64,000 nt of DNA from Apostichopus japonicus (taxonomy: Eukaryota > Echinodermata > Holothuroidea > Aspidochirotida > Stichopodidae), in NCBI RefSeq assembly GCF_037975245.1, contig NC_092569.1, positions 34,136,668 to 34,200,667 on the forward strand, read 5' to 3'. Positions 1-13,422 of the stretch are shown piece after piece. Below the pieces are notes generated by a model. That model did no database searches. It had not been told where the DNA came from and saw only the letters and a list, made by a program, of their open reading frames with translations. The position numbers were made by a program, and so were the translations under genes. The stretch's first letter is position 1, and the number at the start of each line of letters is the position of its first letter.

Positions 1-293
1 ATTTCCAGTCAATTAAACATCAACGATTATTTGTTTTCGTAGTACAAAAAACTCTGCTTTAGGATGTAATCAACACCAAACATCTTTAAACTTTTTAGAT
101 TTCTCCCGCCCATGCACATGTGTACATCTCAAAGGGTTACAATGTTTTGCGTATTGACACTAAATACATTGTTATGATACTAAATTCTAATATGAAACTT
201 TAGTGATTTACTTTTAATATCATCATGGAAAGGTTGACATAAACTTGAAATAGTGATCATTCATTGGCAAGGGTTAACAATTATATATATGAA
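1..293. other. AT-rich non-coding start of window
   Basis: I recognise no exon, RNA gene or repeat boundary here. The stretch lies downstream of the minus-strand gene that ends at 714. Confidence 0.5.
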
Positions 294-356
294 TTAAAGT
301 GCATCAAACATGGATTTGCAAGTGCAGACCAGAACTTTTTCAGCCCATGCAGCAAT
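294..356 (-). pseudogene. Partial second copy of the SAMD3-like terminal exon
   Basis: Read on the minus strand this encodes IAAWAEKVLVCTCKSMFDAL and then a TAA stop. It matches the segment IVVQAENVLVCTCKSMLDAL in the real terminal exon (714-1004), with similarity also at the DNA level. Similarity is lost on both sides. It is either a relic of a duplicated terminal exon or a rarely used alternative last exon; I see no convincing 3' splice site next to it. Confidence 0.6.
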
Positions 357-713
357 TATTTATGAAGAATAAATCATTTAAATGAAAGAAAATGGAAAAG
401 AACAGTCAAAACCTTTCTTTTTTCAAAAGTTTCTTTGCATTGGTAATAAAATGAAGAAAACATACACCTAAACTTTGAGAAACAGAATAACCATACTTTT
501 TACACTTTTTTGCTTTCAATTAGTTTTCCATTGTATAGAACTCTTAGTCTATTAAAGTTAAAGCTTAAAGAGCTATATGAAGGTCCTTTGAATCAATAAA
601 TGCATAGTTTGTGTTTTTTCTGTTCTGGACTAATATCATTGTTTCAGCCAGCAGTAATGGAGTCTAACATATCTTTGATACTCAATATCAAAGTTAGAGC
701 AAATGAGGGTGTT

Positions 714-3700
714 TTACACTTTGGAGGTACATGAAAGTACCTTTTGAATAAGTGATTGTACACTTCGTGTTGTTCTATTCTTCGCTCCAAGCATGGTTTC
801 TGCCAGCAACAAGGAATTTTTACATTCCTTTGGATACTCCATATCAAAGGCAAAGTATGTGCAAATTAGACAACAAAGAGCATCTAACATCGATTTGCAA
901 GTACAGACCAGAACATTTTCAGCCTGCACAACAATTTCTTCAGGGGCGTACAGATCTCCTTTGTAACAAACTTTTGGGTGTGCTGTAAGAAGTGAATCTT
1001 CCTCCTGAAGAAGATAAAATAATTAAAAAAACAAATGAAGTTTCAAACAGTCACAAGAATGTATAAAAATAATTATCATTAGTCTTGAATCAACTTCAAC
1101 CCTTTTAAACATATCAATGGTTTTCCACATTATTGTCATAAATATATGTTGTGTTTGGTTAAAAAAAAGTGGGCATAATATATTTTTTACAAAGTAGCCA
1201 ACAATTTATGTTGAGCAATCCCTGAATCAAGTTTGCATTTTGCTATCATAACATACCTGATCTCCAACGAGGTAGGAAGACAGCTTTTCTCCCTTAAAGT
1301 AGAACGGTACAAGTACAAGAGCTGTGAGGACCTTTGCTTCTAGAGAAAGTTGAATAAAATATAATGTAGTATGTATTCGCACACATTCCTTTGTCAATAG
1401 AGCTCCACGTCTTAGAGGTGCTAATAATATTTGAAAAATGGCACATGGACATTTCAAATATCAGAAAGGGACAAAATATCACAACAAGAAATGTGGATAA
1501 AGATTTAATGCTGTAACTTTTTGGCTATTTGATTTAACCCAATTTGTCAATTTTTAAGTCCTTGTGCAAAATCCTGTGAAAAAAACTGTTTCTTCCAAAT
1601 GATCCTGCAAAAATCCATTAAAGAACTAACACTTCCCAAACTCCCTTGCCAACAGGCCAGAATAATCGATCAACTGCAATAACATGATTTACCTCTTATT
1701 TTTGTAGCTTTTATTTGTACATTTATACATATGGTAATAGTACTAAATATGCATCAGTTACTATTAAGTACAGTACATTTTGCATACAACCTCATGTATG
1801 CTAACAATTTTGAAAGAGATAATTTGGAATAAGGTGCATTGTCGTTTCAGAAGTTCATTAACTAAATGTGCTTTTTAACCTCTTACCTATTTCACTATGG
1901 CTGGAAATCAGCTTTTCATATACATAAATATTCTACATTAGTGAAGTAAAATTACCTTTAGCTTGGTCGTTGGTTAAAGCAGCATTTTGCGTCCTTTTCT
2001 ATGATTTTTCTCAACCTCACTGACTCCACTATGCCATAACGACATACATAACTAGCTTATCTATTTATATTTTACTTCAAATGGTGGCATAAAAGTCGAA
2101 AAAATTGCAACTTTCAACTTTGTTGTTCTCCAAGATATTTTCCGTTGGGAACCCAATAAACCTCGCCCATAATATGAATATTTAAACACTACGAACGTCA
2201 TTGACAGATACGTAATATAACACCACGCTTGATTTGTGTACAGTCTATATGGCAGTTGTACCAGGCAGTTGCATAACAACTCCCTGGTTGTACCAACGCA
2301 AAGTCTTGAATCTATTTTTAGCAACGGCTCATAACTAAACCTGCATCTCTGATTGGTTGAATTCAAACTAGTGGGTTTGGGAACTGAATGCGATTAATTT
2401 TGTATGTGGAATACTCGCCAATTAACGTTTTTGGCAGGGAAAAACTTGGCTAATATCTTAATTTGCTGTTTTGTGACTTTATGTATGTAAAAAACTCGAT
2501 GGACATGTCAAAAAAGTAGAAAACGGCGACCAAACGCAAAATGCTCATGAATAAACATACTATTCACTGATTGGTGGAATTCAAACTAGTGGATTTGGAG
2601 ATATGAAAACTTTGTCGAGGACACTTTTACTCGTTATCGACATAAATCGTTAATTACTCGCTAATTAACGCTCTTGGCAGGGTGAAACTTGGATGGTATC
2701 TTAGTTTGCTGTTTTATGATTGATACATCTAAAAAAATCGATGCACATGTTAAAACGGTGGAAAAAAGCGACCCAACGCAAAATGCTGCTTTAAGTTGGC
2801 AATTGCCTCTCTGTAGTTGTTAACAATCGCTTTAGCATTCTTTTTGCTTTGGCAGCTATCTATTAAATATTTAGCATATGCCTCTAAGTTGCTCATCAGA
2901 AGATCTTTTGCATGACAAGCATCAATGCTGGGGGTTATTCGCCTCATCTCGATGAGAATCTGTTGTACAAAATGTAGAAGTTCATATTTCAGTAAAGCAA
3001 ATTTGTAATGAGAAAATAAAAAATTAAAACATATTTGTATGAAAAACAGACAAAAAAGGCTGACACTCCTTGGGTGGCGTGGAGACATGAAACCATTTGT
3101 GCATGCCTCTGTCCATGCCATAGAGAAATAGAAGTCTAGATTGATCTTAGTATGAAGCAAATATATAAATTTAAGAGAATATTCCACTGTGTATGGCCAT
3201 TGAACACCATCTCATTCCCTACTCCACTAATGAACATATGAAACCATTTCAAAATGTTGTTTGCATATCCCAACAAGAACTGTAATGCAAACTGCAAACT
3301 GCAGAATGCAAATGTTTTGCAGAATGATATATTTGACAACCAGACAAAGAAAGCAATTACATGGATGTTACAATAAAGATATGATCATGAACGTCATGGT
3401 TACATAAGTAATCAGAACCAAAAAGCATATCTATCTTCATGATGCATGCTGAAATGTTACTTTCATTAAGAAAGAAAAACAATGGAAATGGAGAACAGTA
3501 TGAAACACATCATGAAGTTGCAAGGAGCAAATTTTAACTTGTGCTTTTGTAGGAGGAAGGTTTACCTGTCTCTGTGAAAACAGACAAGGAAATTCTCGCT
3601 TCAGCTCAGCTACAGTAGGCTTTTCATCGATAATCCATTTTCTTCTTGATTGAAAAGTTATCTCCATCATCTGTGATATCTTAACTTCATTTTGTCGAGC

Positions 3701-6356
3701 CCTTCTTGCCTCTTCCTGCATCCACCTATGGAAACACAAATATCAAAGAAATGGAGGTCACACCAACCATGCATTGCAAAACAAAAGGCACCACCGTGTC
3801 CTTCTAGAACAAGAAGTCTTGATTGATTTCTTTTATTTTTAAACCCTTGATTACCATTCTGATGCCTATATGGAAATGACACAGTTGAGAATGAGCAAGA
3901 AGAGTGTTTCTGTTTTGTTTTTCAGAAGAAAAAGCAGAAGATTTATTAGATTCATATTCAGCCCGTATCAAAAAAGTAAATTACTTACTTCCTACATACT
4001 TACTTCTTATGCCTCTGAATACTGGCTGTATCATCTACTAATTGTTGATCATCAACTGCTTTAGCTGGTGTCACTCCACTACTTTTTCTCTTCTTTTCCA
4101 CTGGCATGTGCTTTCTCTCATTCCTGAACTTGTCCATTATTTTCATTCTCCAGTATTCCTGTTTTAAAAAAAAATAATAATAATTTGTACATAAAAATAT
4201 TGGATAGTCAATATTGAACATGGATTCCCAAATGTTTTCCCTCAAAAGCCTACCCCCCCCCAACTCTCCCTCTCTCTCTGGCTCTCCATATACCTGTTTA
4301 TTTAAAACTCCATAATATTCAACCTTCAGTGACCATATCCCAAGCTCTAGAAATATTACACAAAGAACAGATGTTTTCATCAGACTTCCATAGTATTGCT
4401 GAAAGTTGTAACTATTTAATAATTGCCATCAATCACGATTACACTTTGATCGTCCAATTAATATAGCTCAAAACCAATGTTGGGATTTCTCAAATTTAAG
4501 AGTGAAATCCATCAGCTGTCAAAAGTCAAACTAAAGCAGTTTTTCTGCCAAAATATCTTACAAATATTGATTTTCTTACAACAATTTTGTGGTATTGCTC
4601 TACAAATCAATCAATATCTGCCAAGATTCAATATAAAAAAGTTTGAAAACGATATGCAGAGAAAGAATTTCTTACTGTACTTTTGAATGACAATAGGGAT
4701 GTCACAATTATTTAATCATTGTAATCGAGGTAATCAAGAGAAGAGCTGCACCATTAATCCACCAAAATTCCTTTCAGTACAAGTGTGCAGCCCTGAACCC
4801 ATATTATGCAAATTTTCAAAAGTGATCTCTTACTACTGGACGGGCTCCAGGGATGGTTTCCTTTCCAAGGAAGGGGTACTTCTCCAATAAGCATCTCACT
4901 GCCTCTGAGTAGTGAGCTGACAATGGATAGCTGTGTGTTGATGGACCAAAGGGCAACTATCAATACATGAAAATAACCAATGGAAAAGCACTGCAAGATT
5001 TGTGACCACTGTTGAATGAACATCTTTGGGTTAACATATTTTGAGATATTATGTGTGAATTTCTCCATAACCAAAGTAACTGTCACATAAATAATTGACA
5101 TCATTCAACAACAAATGCTTTGACAATTAAGCTTGTCCATAGTAATGATCCATTTGGTAGACTTGTTTGTACCTGAGTAACAGGTAATTTGACAGTTGCA
5201 CAACCAATATGGTAAGATATATCCTACATAACTTAGCAACCTCTTTTGTAACCCAACAAATTGTGAGGTATGGTAAGTGAGGGATGGCATCAGTGAAGTA
5301 AATCTACTATTAACAAGTGTTACTTTAACTTACCTTGTAAAGCCTGCCATGTAATCAAACAATGTTTGGACTATCTGTCTCCTTTCTCTGTCGTTAGGCA
5401 TTCTCTCTGCGTTGAGCTTTCCCTCCAACACAACTGGCAGTCTTGGCAGAGCAAATTTGTCTGGCCATTGCTTCCTGTGAAGAAATATTTTGGATTAACA
5501 AACCGGTTATCTCCACAGCTTTGCAATTTTATATAAACCAACATCTACCATCAGATCCTTAGCCGTAGCACGAACGTGTTAGTTCATTAACTATGCCATC
5601 CTCCCCTTCTACCCCCTCCCCCCTTCATCAGCTCCTCCTGTTGGTTGTTATTTAACCACACCCAGAAGAATGTCCGGTGATGCATCTGGGTCTTGTTTCC
5701 AAGCAATCATTACAGTTACTGTTCGATATGTTACAATGATCCTATCAGCAAGTAAAGGTCAGCAAGTAAAGGCAAGTTATTTCAAGATTTGAAAGTTTTC
5801 AAATTATAGCATGGGTGTTGATCATACCATTGAGGGTAAAACATTGAAGAAAAGGAACTTAAGTATCTTACATCTCAAGCCATTTTCTCTTGACATCTGA
5901 CTCTCCGGTACTGCAGTCTTCTTCCACATTCCATGAATGACTAGAACTTGTTGAAGCTGAAGAGATATCTTCAGCCTGAGAGGTTGATTGGCAACTTTCT
6001 TTTTGGTGTGCAAGTTGAATCATACTACTTATGAAGTTTTTTGTAGGTGGCTCAATTTGGATTGGAGCATCTGAGAAGTTATAACTTTCACTAAATAAGC
6101 TGTTTGTTGAGCTTAAGTCAGTCAAGTTTATTGGAAGTGTATCCTCATGAGGGATGGTAATTATTTGGATTTTTCCTCTTTGTGGTAGCTGATGGATTTC
6201 CACATCTACCCAATCATCCCATGTTTTGTCATAAAGTTGAAACCTGATATCCTCATCTATGTGAAATTCACTTCTCACTTTTTCCTTTAAAGTTGATATG
6301 TCTTGAACCTCAAAGACCTGCTTTTGTTCTTTGAAGGTGATATGAAATGTTGACAT
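714..6356 (-). CDS. SAMD3-like family protein, 8 exons, exon 6 split by a TTAA element
   Basis: Seen: ATG at 6356 (MSTFHITF); exons 5872-6356, 5334-5474, 4834-4930, 4004-4158, 3566-3725, 2791-2959 continued at 1956-1973, 1257-1339 and 714-1004 (stop 714-716). Every junction has GT and AG, and the phases (2,2,0,2,0,1,0) all match. The sum without the insertion is 1,599 nt, or 532 residues. The first ~70 residues look like a ubiquitin/PB1-like fold; residues ~100-160 are serine-rich and acidic. Later exons carry KQWPDKFALPRLP, YPLSAHYSEAVRCLLEKYPF, EYWRMKIMDKFR and AFDMEYPKECK. Family, from memory: multi-copy animal proteins labelled 'SAMD3-like', usually without a SAM domain and of unknown function. 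As the DNA stands, translation enters the inserted element and stops at 2750 after 415 residues, losing the last two exons. The gene lies just downstream of the zinc-finger/transposase-like gene on the same strand. Confidence 0.82.
1978..2790. mobile_element. 813-bp TTAA-type non-autonomous DNA transposon inside an exon
   Basis: The ends are perfect 15-bp inverted repeats, AGCAGCATTTTGCGT at 1978-1992 and its complement at 2776-2790. They are flanked by TTAA at 1974-1977 and 2791-2794. Elements of the piggyBac and Kolobok groups duplicate TTAA; the termini do not let me choose between them. No transposase frame is present. The right half holds two degenerate copies of a ~200-bp unit (about 2346-2545 and 2567-2785), both ending in AACGCAAAATGCT, which suggests duplication of the right end. 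Joining the flanks across one TTAA restores an exon that ends at a good splice donor at 1956. Confidence 0.9.
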
Positions 6357-6783
6357 GTTGTTGCTCTTTAATACTGATTTAGTTCACAATGATAACTTCT
6401 ACTTCACACGCTCTTTTTAGGACAAAGTTAATTAATGTTGAAAACCCAATTAAGCTGTAAAATACGATTGTGTTTTTCCCTTCAAAAAAACAGTCTGTAA
6501 CATCTAGGTTATCTTTGCTGCATTTTTCAAGGGCAATGATAAAACATGTACCATTTTTAAAAGCTAGGGCAAGTTTTGGCATGCTTATTTTTTATAGAAG
6601 ATGAGGCTTTAGAAACTGCACAGCCTGATGAGAAAAAAAAATGATATAAAATGTATCAAAATGTGAAACTTGTTTGTGCTGATTATGGCTAGAGTACTGC
6701 AAGGCTACCCACAAACTTAAAATACCAAGCAAAAAAGCAACAAAAGGTCTCCTCGCCTTTTTGATAAGTATGTGCACAATGGC
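6357..6783 (-). other. Spacer between the two tandem genes
   Basis: This 427-bp gap separates the stop of the zinc-finger/transposase-like gene from the ATG of the SAMD3-like gene. It must carry the 5' leader or promoter of the downstream gene unless the two share a transcript. I see no clear TATA box or coding potential. Confidence 0.4.
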
Positions 6784-9261
6784 TTACAGGCCAGCATACT
6801 CTTGATGCAACTTGTACTTCATTACTACATAGCTTTTAGTACCAACTTTGTACATTGGTAAAGCATTGTGATCAAGAAAACTCCTACTCTGAATGATCAC
6901 TTTTCTATTTGACTCTACAACAACATATGCATGACAATTCCTATCAAAGCACTCAGTATCCATTTCATGAATAATGAAGTAACACTCGCAATTGTGAAAA
7001 AAACACAGTTTGATTAAGCCAAATTGGCACATTCTCTCAACTACATTCAGGATAACACATGCTCCAGAATCATATCTCACCCCATTCAAATGTACAGACA
7101 TTGAGACATATACCTCGTCACATTCCCCAGTAATTTTCAAAATGAATGGTGTCATTTCAGGTGATAATTCACCAATCTTGATCATTTCACCTTGTACCGG
7201 TAAAGTGTTCTCTTTTCCCAAATCTGAAGTTGACATAATGATACTCTGAAATATTTGGTGTCTCTTTGCCAGGGTATATGTTATATTTTTTAAATTTTTA
7301 GTAGCCCTTGAGATATCTTTGAAGTAAGAATGTTTTGATTCAAACCTCAAAGTCCAAAAATGTGATAAAGGTCCAAATTGCATCATTTGTTTGGCATAGT
7401 GGGTCATAAAATGCATTTTGGGTGTAAGATGTGAATTTGGATATAGCTCACAAAACAGCTCTAAGCAATCTAAAACCACACCATTGAGGTAAACACATGA
7501 CTGTTTGGTCACACTAGGACTAGTCACAAGGTCCACAATGTCAATGATATGTAGCAAAAGTTGCCACTTTTCATCTTTTTCTTCAATGTCATTTGAAAAC
7601 ATCAAGAAAAAAAGGCGCATCAAGCACCACATTTGACAGGCTTTTTGCCTTACCTTAACTGAAGAGCATGACCAAGATAATGTAGTGGGTTTGTTTGATT
7701 TGTCAAAACTTGCATATGGAAAATCATTGATCCTCTTATTGATTGTTTCAACAGAAATTTGACCTGTCTGCACATATGACGTCATCACAGTGCTCAAAAT
7801 TTTTGGACAAACGCCCTCAAACAAGTCATGAGCTATGTCTGGTGGTAGCCCATCAATTACATGAAAATAATGAAGGGAATTCAAAGGCGAATCCAGCTTC
7901 ACACCATACGCAGTTGACATTTCGCTGTCATTTCGCACTCTGCTCACATGAATCTTATGGGCATTGACTGTTCTTTCCATATGACTTTGATGAAGCTCAT
8001 TTTTTCTGAGACTTTCAGATGTGCACATACAAAACCTGCACACACGAAAACCTGAGAAAGATTCTGTAAATCCCCCTATGAAATGACTGGCTAAATTATC
8101 TGCTATGACACTACAAACTGAACCATAAAATTTGTGTTCTACGCCATGAACATTTACCTGAATTCCATGTTCCTCTAGAATGTTTAGATCATCCATGAGG
8201 GGTTTGATAATTGTATCCAAGCCATATTTTTTCATTAATGAACTTTTGCAAAGCCAAACTAATTGAATATGGTTCACAGAAGATCGATATTTTGGTTCAA
8301 CATTTCCAATAAACATGTACATAGCATTAACTTTATGGGTACCAGTGTATGTCCCTAGAGGATTTACAACCTCAAAATCATCTACATATAAGTGAATTTG
8401 AATTGCAGTTGAATGAATTTGAAAAAGTCTACTACATTTAAATTTGGCTCCATCACAATAGTCCATCATAATATCTGGATCCCTAGATGAATGTCCATTG
8501 ATAACATGTGCTAAAATTTCAGCATTTAGCAACATAGACTGCAAAGTACCTAAAATAGAAACATATTCGAATGTTTCTTTCTTGCCAGATGCTTCAAATC
8601 CAAGACAAATTTGTAGGGGATCCACCATATTCAACTGTTGTCTACAAAAGTGAAGTTGATGATTCTCACTAGCCATGTGTTCAATGGCTTTACGAAGTTT
8701 GTTTTCCTTTAATACTCCCTGAATGTTAGGACAATCTTTTATATTTACACCCATTGCAGCTAAATCAGTATTTATGGCATTTTCAATGTCGAGAAGATTT
8801 GAAACAAAGAGTTTATTATATTCACTAGCAACTTCATCTAAAATTGTCCGAGGTAATTTGTGAACTTCTCTCAATTTTAAAACATGGATTGCATATGGAA
8901 ATAGATACTGGTTTTCAAGTTGATTTTGGAGGTGAGAACTTTGATCTGTTATGTTTGCATCATATTCTAGCATTTCAGAATTGGTATCTTCATGATCGCA
9001 ATGCATTTGCATGTTTGCTTCCTCAGACATAGCCAGTGTTTCATCCAAATGACAATTATTATGCACCCTTTTCAGATGTTTCTTAAATGAATCAATTTTA
9101 ACATAAGTCTTTTCACAATTTTTTATCCCGCATCTTAGTGAAAAATTTTGCTCATGAGAGTGAATGGAGTGTAAATGTTCTAAGAGTTTGTTGAACCTTC
9201 CTGTCCAAAAGACCGAACATTTTGGGCATTGGTAATTTAAATTCCACCTATTTTCTGCCAT
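6784..9261 (-). CDS. C2H2 zinc-finger protein with a DDE transposase-like body (825 aa)
   Basis: One uninterrupted frame, ATG in good context at 9261, TAA at 6784-6786. Two N-terminal zinc fingers are visible: C12-C15-H29-H34 and C44-C49-H62-H67. The body has LYVDDFEVVNPLG (294-295 acidic), IIKPLMDDL (352-359), VIADNLASHF (D388), a cysteine cluster at 408-413, LPPDIAHDLFEGV (472-484), KMHFMTHY (615-622) and FWTLRFESKH (E641). Order and spacing resemble TNP2/KDZ-type transposases of CACTA-like elements, with D294 or D295, D388 and E641 as candidate catalytic residues; that assignment is inference. The frame has no stop or frameshift, so the gene is recent or under selection. A pyrimidine-rich 3' splice site lies 61 bp upstream of the ATG. 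I found no terminal inverted repeats around the gene pair. Confidence 0.8.
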   Translation of the reverse strand: MAENRWNLNYQCPKCSVFWTGRFNKLLEHLHSIHSHEQNFSLRCGIKNCEKTYVKIDSFKKHLKRVHNNCHLDETLAMSEEANMQMHCDHEDTNSEMLEYDANITDQSSHLQNQLENQYLFPYAIHVLKLREVHKLPRTILDEVASEYNKLFVSNLLDIENAINTDLAAMGVNIKDCPNIQGVLKENKLRKAIEHMASENHQLHFCRQQLNMVDPLQICLGFEASGKKETFEYVSILGTLQSMLLNAEILAHVINGHSSRDPDIMMDYCDGAKFKCSRLFQIHSTAIQIHLYVDDFEVVNPLGTYTGTHKVNAMYMFIGNVEPKYRSSVNHIQLVWLCKSSLMKKYGLDTIIKPLMDDLNILEEHGIQVNVHGVEHKFYGSVCSVIADNLASHFIGGFTESFSGFRVCRFCMCTSESLRKNELHQSHMERTVNAHKIHVSRVRNDSEMSTAYGVKLDSPLNSLHYFHVIDGLPPDIAHDLFEGVCPKILSTVMTSYVQTGQISVETINKRINDFPYASFDKSNKPTTLSWSCSSVKVRQKACQMWCLMRLFFLMFSNDIEEKDEKWQLLLHIIDIVDLVTSPSVTKQSCVYLNGVVLDCLELFCELYPNSHLTPKMHFMTHYAKQMMQFGPLSHFWTLRFESKHSYFKDISRATKNLKNITYTLAKRHQIFQSIIMSTSDLGKENTLPVQGEMIKIGELSPEMTPFILKITGECDEVYVSMSVHLNGVRYDSGACVILNVVERMCQFGLIKLCFFHNCECYFIIHEMDTECFDRNCHAYVVVESNRKVIIQSRSFLDHNALPMYKVGTKSYVVMKYKLHQEYAGL

Positions 9262-9322
9262 GCTTACTTTGCGTATGTTTGGCTCCTTTTCAGGACTGTC
9301 GTTCTGCAGTGTTTATGAAAAT
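9262..9322 (-). other. Probable 5' leader exon of the 825-aa gene
   Basis: Immediately upstream of this stretch on the minus strand lies TTCTTTTTCATTTCAG, a strong 3' splice signal with the AG at 9323-9324. It implies a spliced leader. A matching donor, AGA followed by GTAAGTATT, lies at 11096-11101. The pairing is inferred, not shown. Confidence 0.5.
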
Positions 9323-11101
9323 CTGAAATGAAAAAGAAACAGTTCATTTCAAAACATCATTAAAAAGAGCGTACGAAATATGTTTTCCAGCTATTTAAAG
9401 ATAAGACTGTCGATAGCAGTATACTGACTGATTAAATGTAACTTGGTATTATCCAGTAACACCTTTCTATGTAGGCCTAAAACATTTATAAAATCACATT
9501 TAGGCATTAGCATCAATGGGCCTATATTTAACTAATGGCTTTAAATTCAAAATCATGATTCAAGGCAGTTTTCTATACTGATGGCTACAATGGCCTGTTG
9601 AACAGAGCATGCTTTCAAGTGGCCTATGGTGAAAGTCTATGATACAGTTGAAGTATAGGATCAAAATCCTCGATAAAACAGGACAAAAGAAGAATTTTTT
9701 AGCCCAAAATTAGGACAAAAGTAAGACTTTTGCAAGTAGTCAATATTCATCAACGTTTGCAGCACTTCATGAATATTTTAGGCAATGGCATTGTCCGTTG
9801 ATTTTCACATTAATATTATAATTTTTTTTCAGTCTTTGAGAAGAATAAAGTAGTCTGAATTAAATTAAAATAAAAAAACAAGTAGAAGGAAGCTTCAAAA
9901 AGTAGGAGAAACTATTAACTGCTGTAAATTAGGCCTATATGCATTTTAAAACTCTGAGACATCGATCAGCATCTGTTAATAACATCAAGGACATGACAGA
10001 GCTTTGACTAACATCAATAATTTTATTATTCTTCCCTCCTTATCATCAGAATATGACAATTCATCATTTGATGTACGTTTCTCACTAAATTTCATCCAGC
10101 CTAGTTCATCATGATCAACTACTTCATACTGGTACACTTATGAATTTAGTGAAGGATTTTGTAGCAATGGTGATTCAACTAAGCGGCCTGTGTATTGACT
10201 TCTGTGGTCTATTGTGACTGCAAGAATAATGAAGGCTTTTAGTTTAAGGGGTTGGTATTAACAATGGCAGACCTATATAATTTGAATGAAATTAGGCATA
10301 TAGGCTAAGCCTAATTTTCTTCAAATGCCTAGGTCTAGTGCCTGACTTTCACATTTTAAAAATAGTATATTTCTACCTCTGTTGACCCAATGATAAGCTA
10401 CTTCTGCTTCTCACCCGACCTTTACTAAATTAAGAGTCATGTACCCTATTAAGCTAATATTAATAAGGTAGCCTAGATGATGTTCCAACTTCCAAGTAGC
10501 ATGGCAATTTGGTTGTTCACTTGTTCTTATAATAGGCCCTAGGCCCCTAGTATTATTTTGTTTTTAACAGTACATCTGTAGTTATAACAAGTATGATCTC
10601 TTTCACAATATTACCCTATAGGGCCTACTGTTAATACCCCCCCCCCCGCCCCACTCTGCTTTGGCAGGGCTAGGGCCTGCACAAACACAATCAAATTGCT
10701 ACTCGTTAGGATTAAGTAAGGCTGGACTACACAGAACCACATATATCATTGCAGTCATAAACTTTCGGCTAAGTGGAACAATAGTACTAGTAGTAGCATA
10801 TGCAGGTCATTTCTTAGTTGAACAACTGCCACACTGCTGTTCACAACGTCAATTCAGATGGCATATGCCTAGCCTAGTCAATTCTTTTCGCCTAGTCTAT
10901 GCCTACTTACACGTAGATGTAGGCCTAGCCTACAAAGACTACGGGACAAAGCTGCCCAAGTAGGCTATCCTAACGTTACAACTTACAAGTAACCTTGCAA
11001 GTAACTGTCACTGACTTTACGTATCAGTCTAGTAGCTGAATGTGTTGATCAATATAAAAATGACCTGTGCTGTTGGATCATCTTTTCAATAAAATACTTA
11101 C
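9323..11101 (-). other. Probable 5' intron of the 825-aa gene
   Basis: I see no coding potential or element boundary. Many taggccta-type words occur. It would be a 1.8-kb leader intron if the 11101 donor is used. Confidence 0.35.
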
Positions 11102-11290
11102 TCTTAGATGCTTAACGAAACACCACAACTTCGTAACTTCGTAACCGTAACTTCGTGAGCGTGGTATAAGGTAGTGCGCGTGAAAGTGACGTATTCATCG
11201 TACGAAGTAGTAGTCCTTGAAAGCGGCGTGTGAGATTATTCTAATACTAGTAAAGTTAAACACGAACGTGTACTTAAACTCTCGTTGTTG
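11102..11290 (-). promoter_or_regulatory. Candidate first exon and promoter for the 825-aa gene
   Basis: This stretch precedes a consensus splice donor on the minus strand and is richer in CpG than its surroundings. It carries repeated cgaagttacg words (11130-11160). No TATA box is evident. The call depends on the donor and on the leader acceptor at 9323. Confidence 0.3.
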
Positions 11291-11599
11291 TAAGACATTT
11301 CTGAAGCGATTGAGTAAATTTACCATGGTCAAGGGTAAACTTAAATGTGCGAATAGTTTTATCATTTGAAGCTAGTATTATTACCTCTAAAGCTCTAATT
11401 CTACGTTTCTTGCGTGGACGAATGAGTAAATTAAAGCATGATGGTACAAATACTCACACAAACCTAAGCAAGCTCGTTCAAACACACAATATGTGAACGA
11501 ATAATAGTTTCGACACTCATTTGTTAAGTAAATTTACTCTCAATGAGTATTTTTTGTTTTCTGTGTGTAAGCCCAAACCAAATATACACTACTCTTTTT

Positions 11600-11690
11600 C
11601 CAAATGTATGGGGGGGGGGACATTTGATATTGTTTTCCCCACCCATCGAAATGTGGGGGGACGGTTCCCCCCCCCCCCCTTGGATTGACG
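11600..11690. mobile_element. G/C-homopolymer element remnant
   Basis: Runs of 9-14 G or C, the words ATGTGGGGGG and TTGGATTGACGCCCATGC, and the general style match the ends of other elements in the window. No paired terminus is visible. Confidence 0.3.
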
Positions 11691-11931
11691 CCCATGCTTC
11701 AGACTATTTATATCCATTTTGAAATTATAAAACAATCAAGTTTAAAAATGAAATTTTCATTTCATTTATTTGTTTTATCAAAACGTACATATATTTAGCT
11801 AGTATATGTTAGTTAAAACTATTATGACGTAAATAGCAAATGGAAGTGAACTAGAAATCTTTGTAGGTTTATCTTTTAGGTAACTAGCTGTATAACACAG
11901 TTTAAACTAATACATATGGACAATATGTATA

Positions 11932-13333
<1,402 letters not shown>

Positions 13334-13422
13334 CCCCAGCCCACTGGCGGATCCAGGGCCTTTGTTTGTTTGGGGCCAAAGTGGAATTAGAGTGATATGG
13401 GGGAGGGGTCTAAGGGGAGGGG

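Noticed and set aside
714-11300. Terminal inverted repeats enclosing the two-gene unit
   Set aside because: I compared the outer regions by eye and found no convincing inverted pair; the left end may also lie outside the window.
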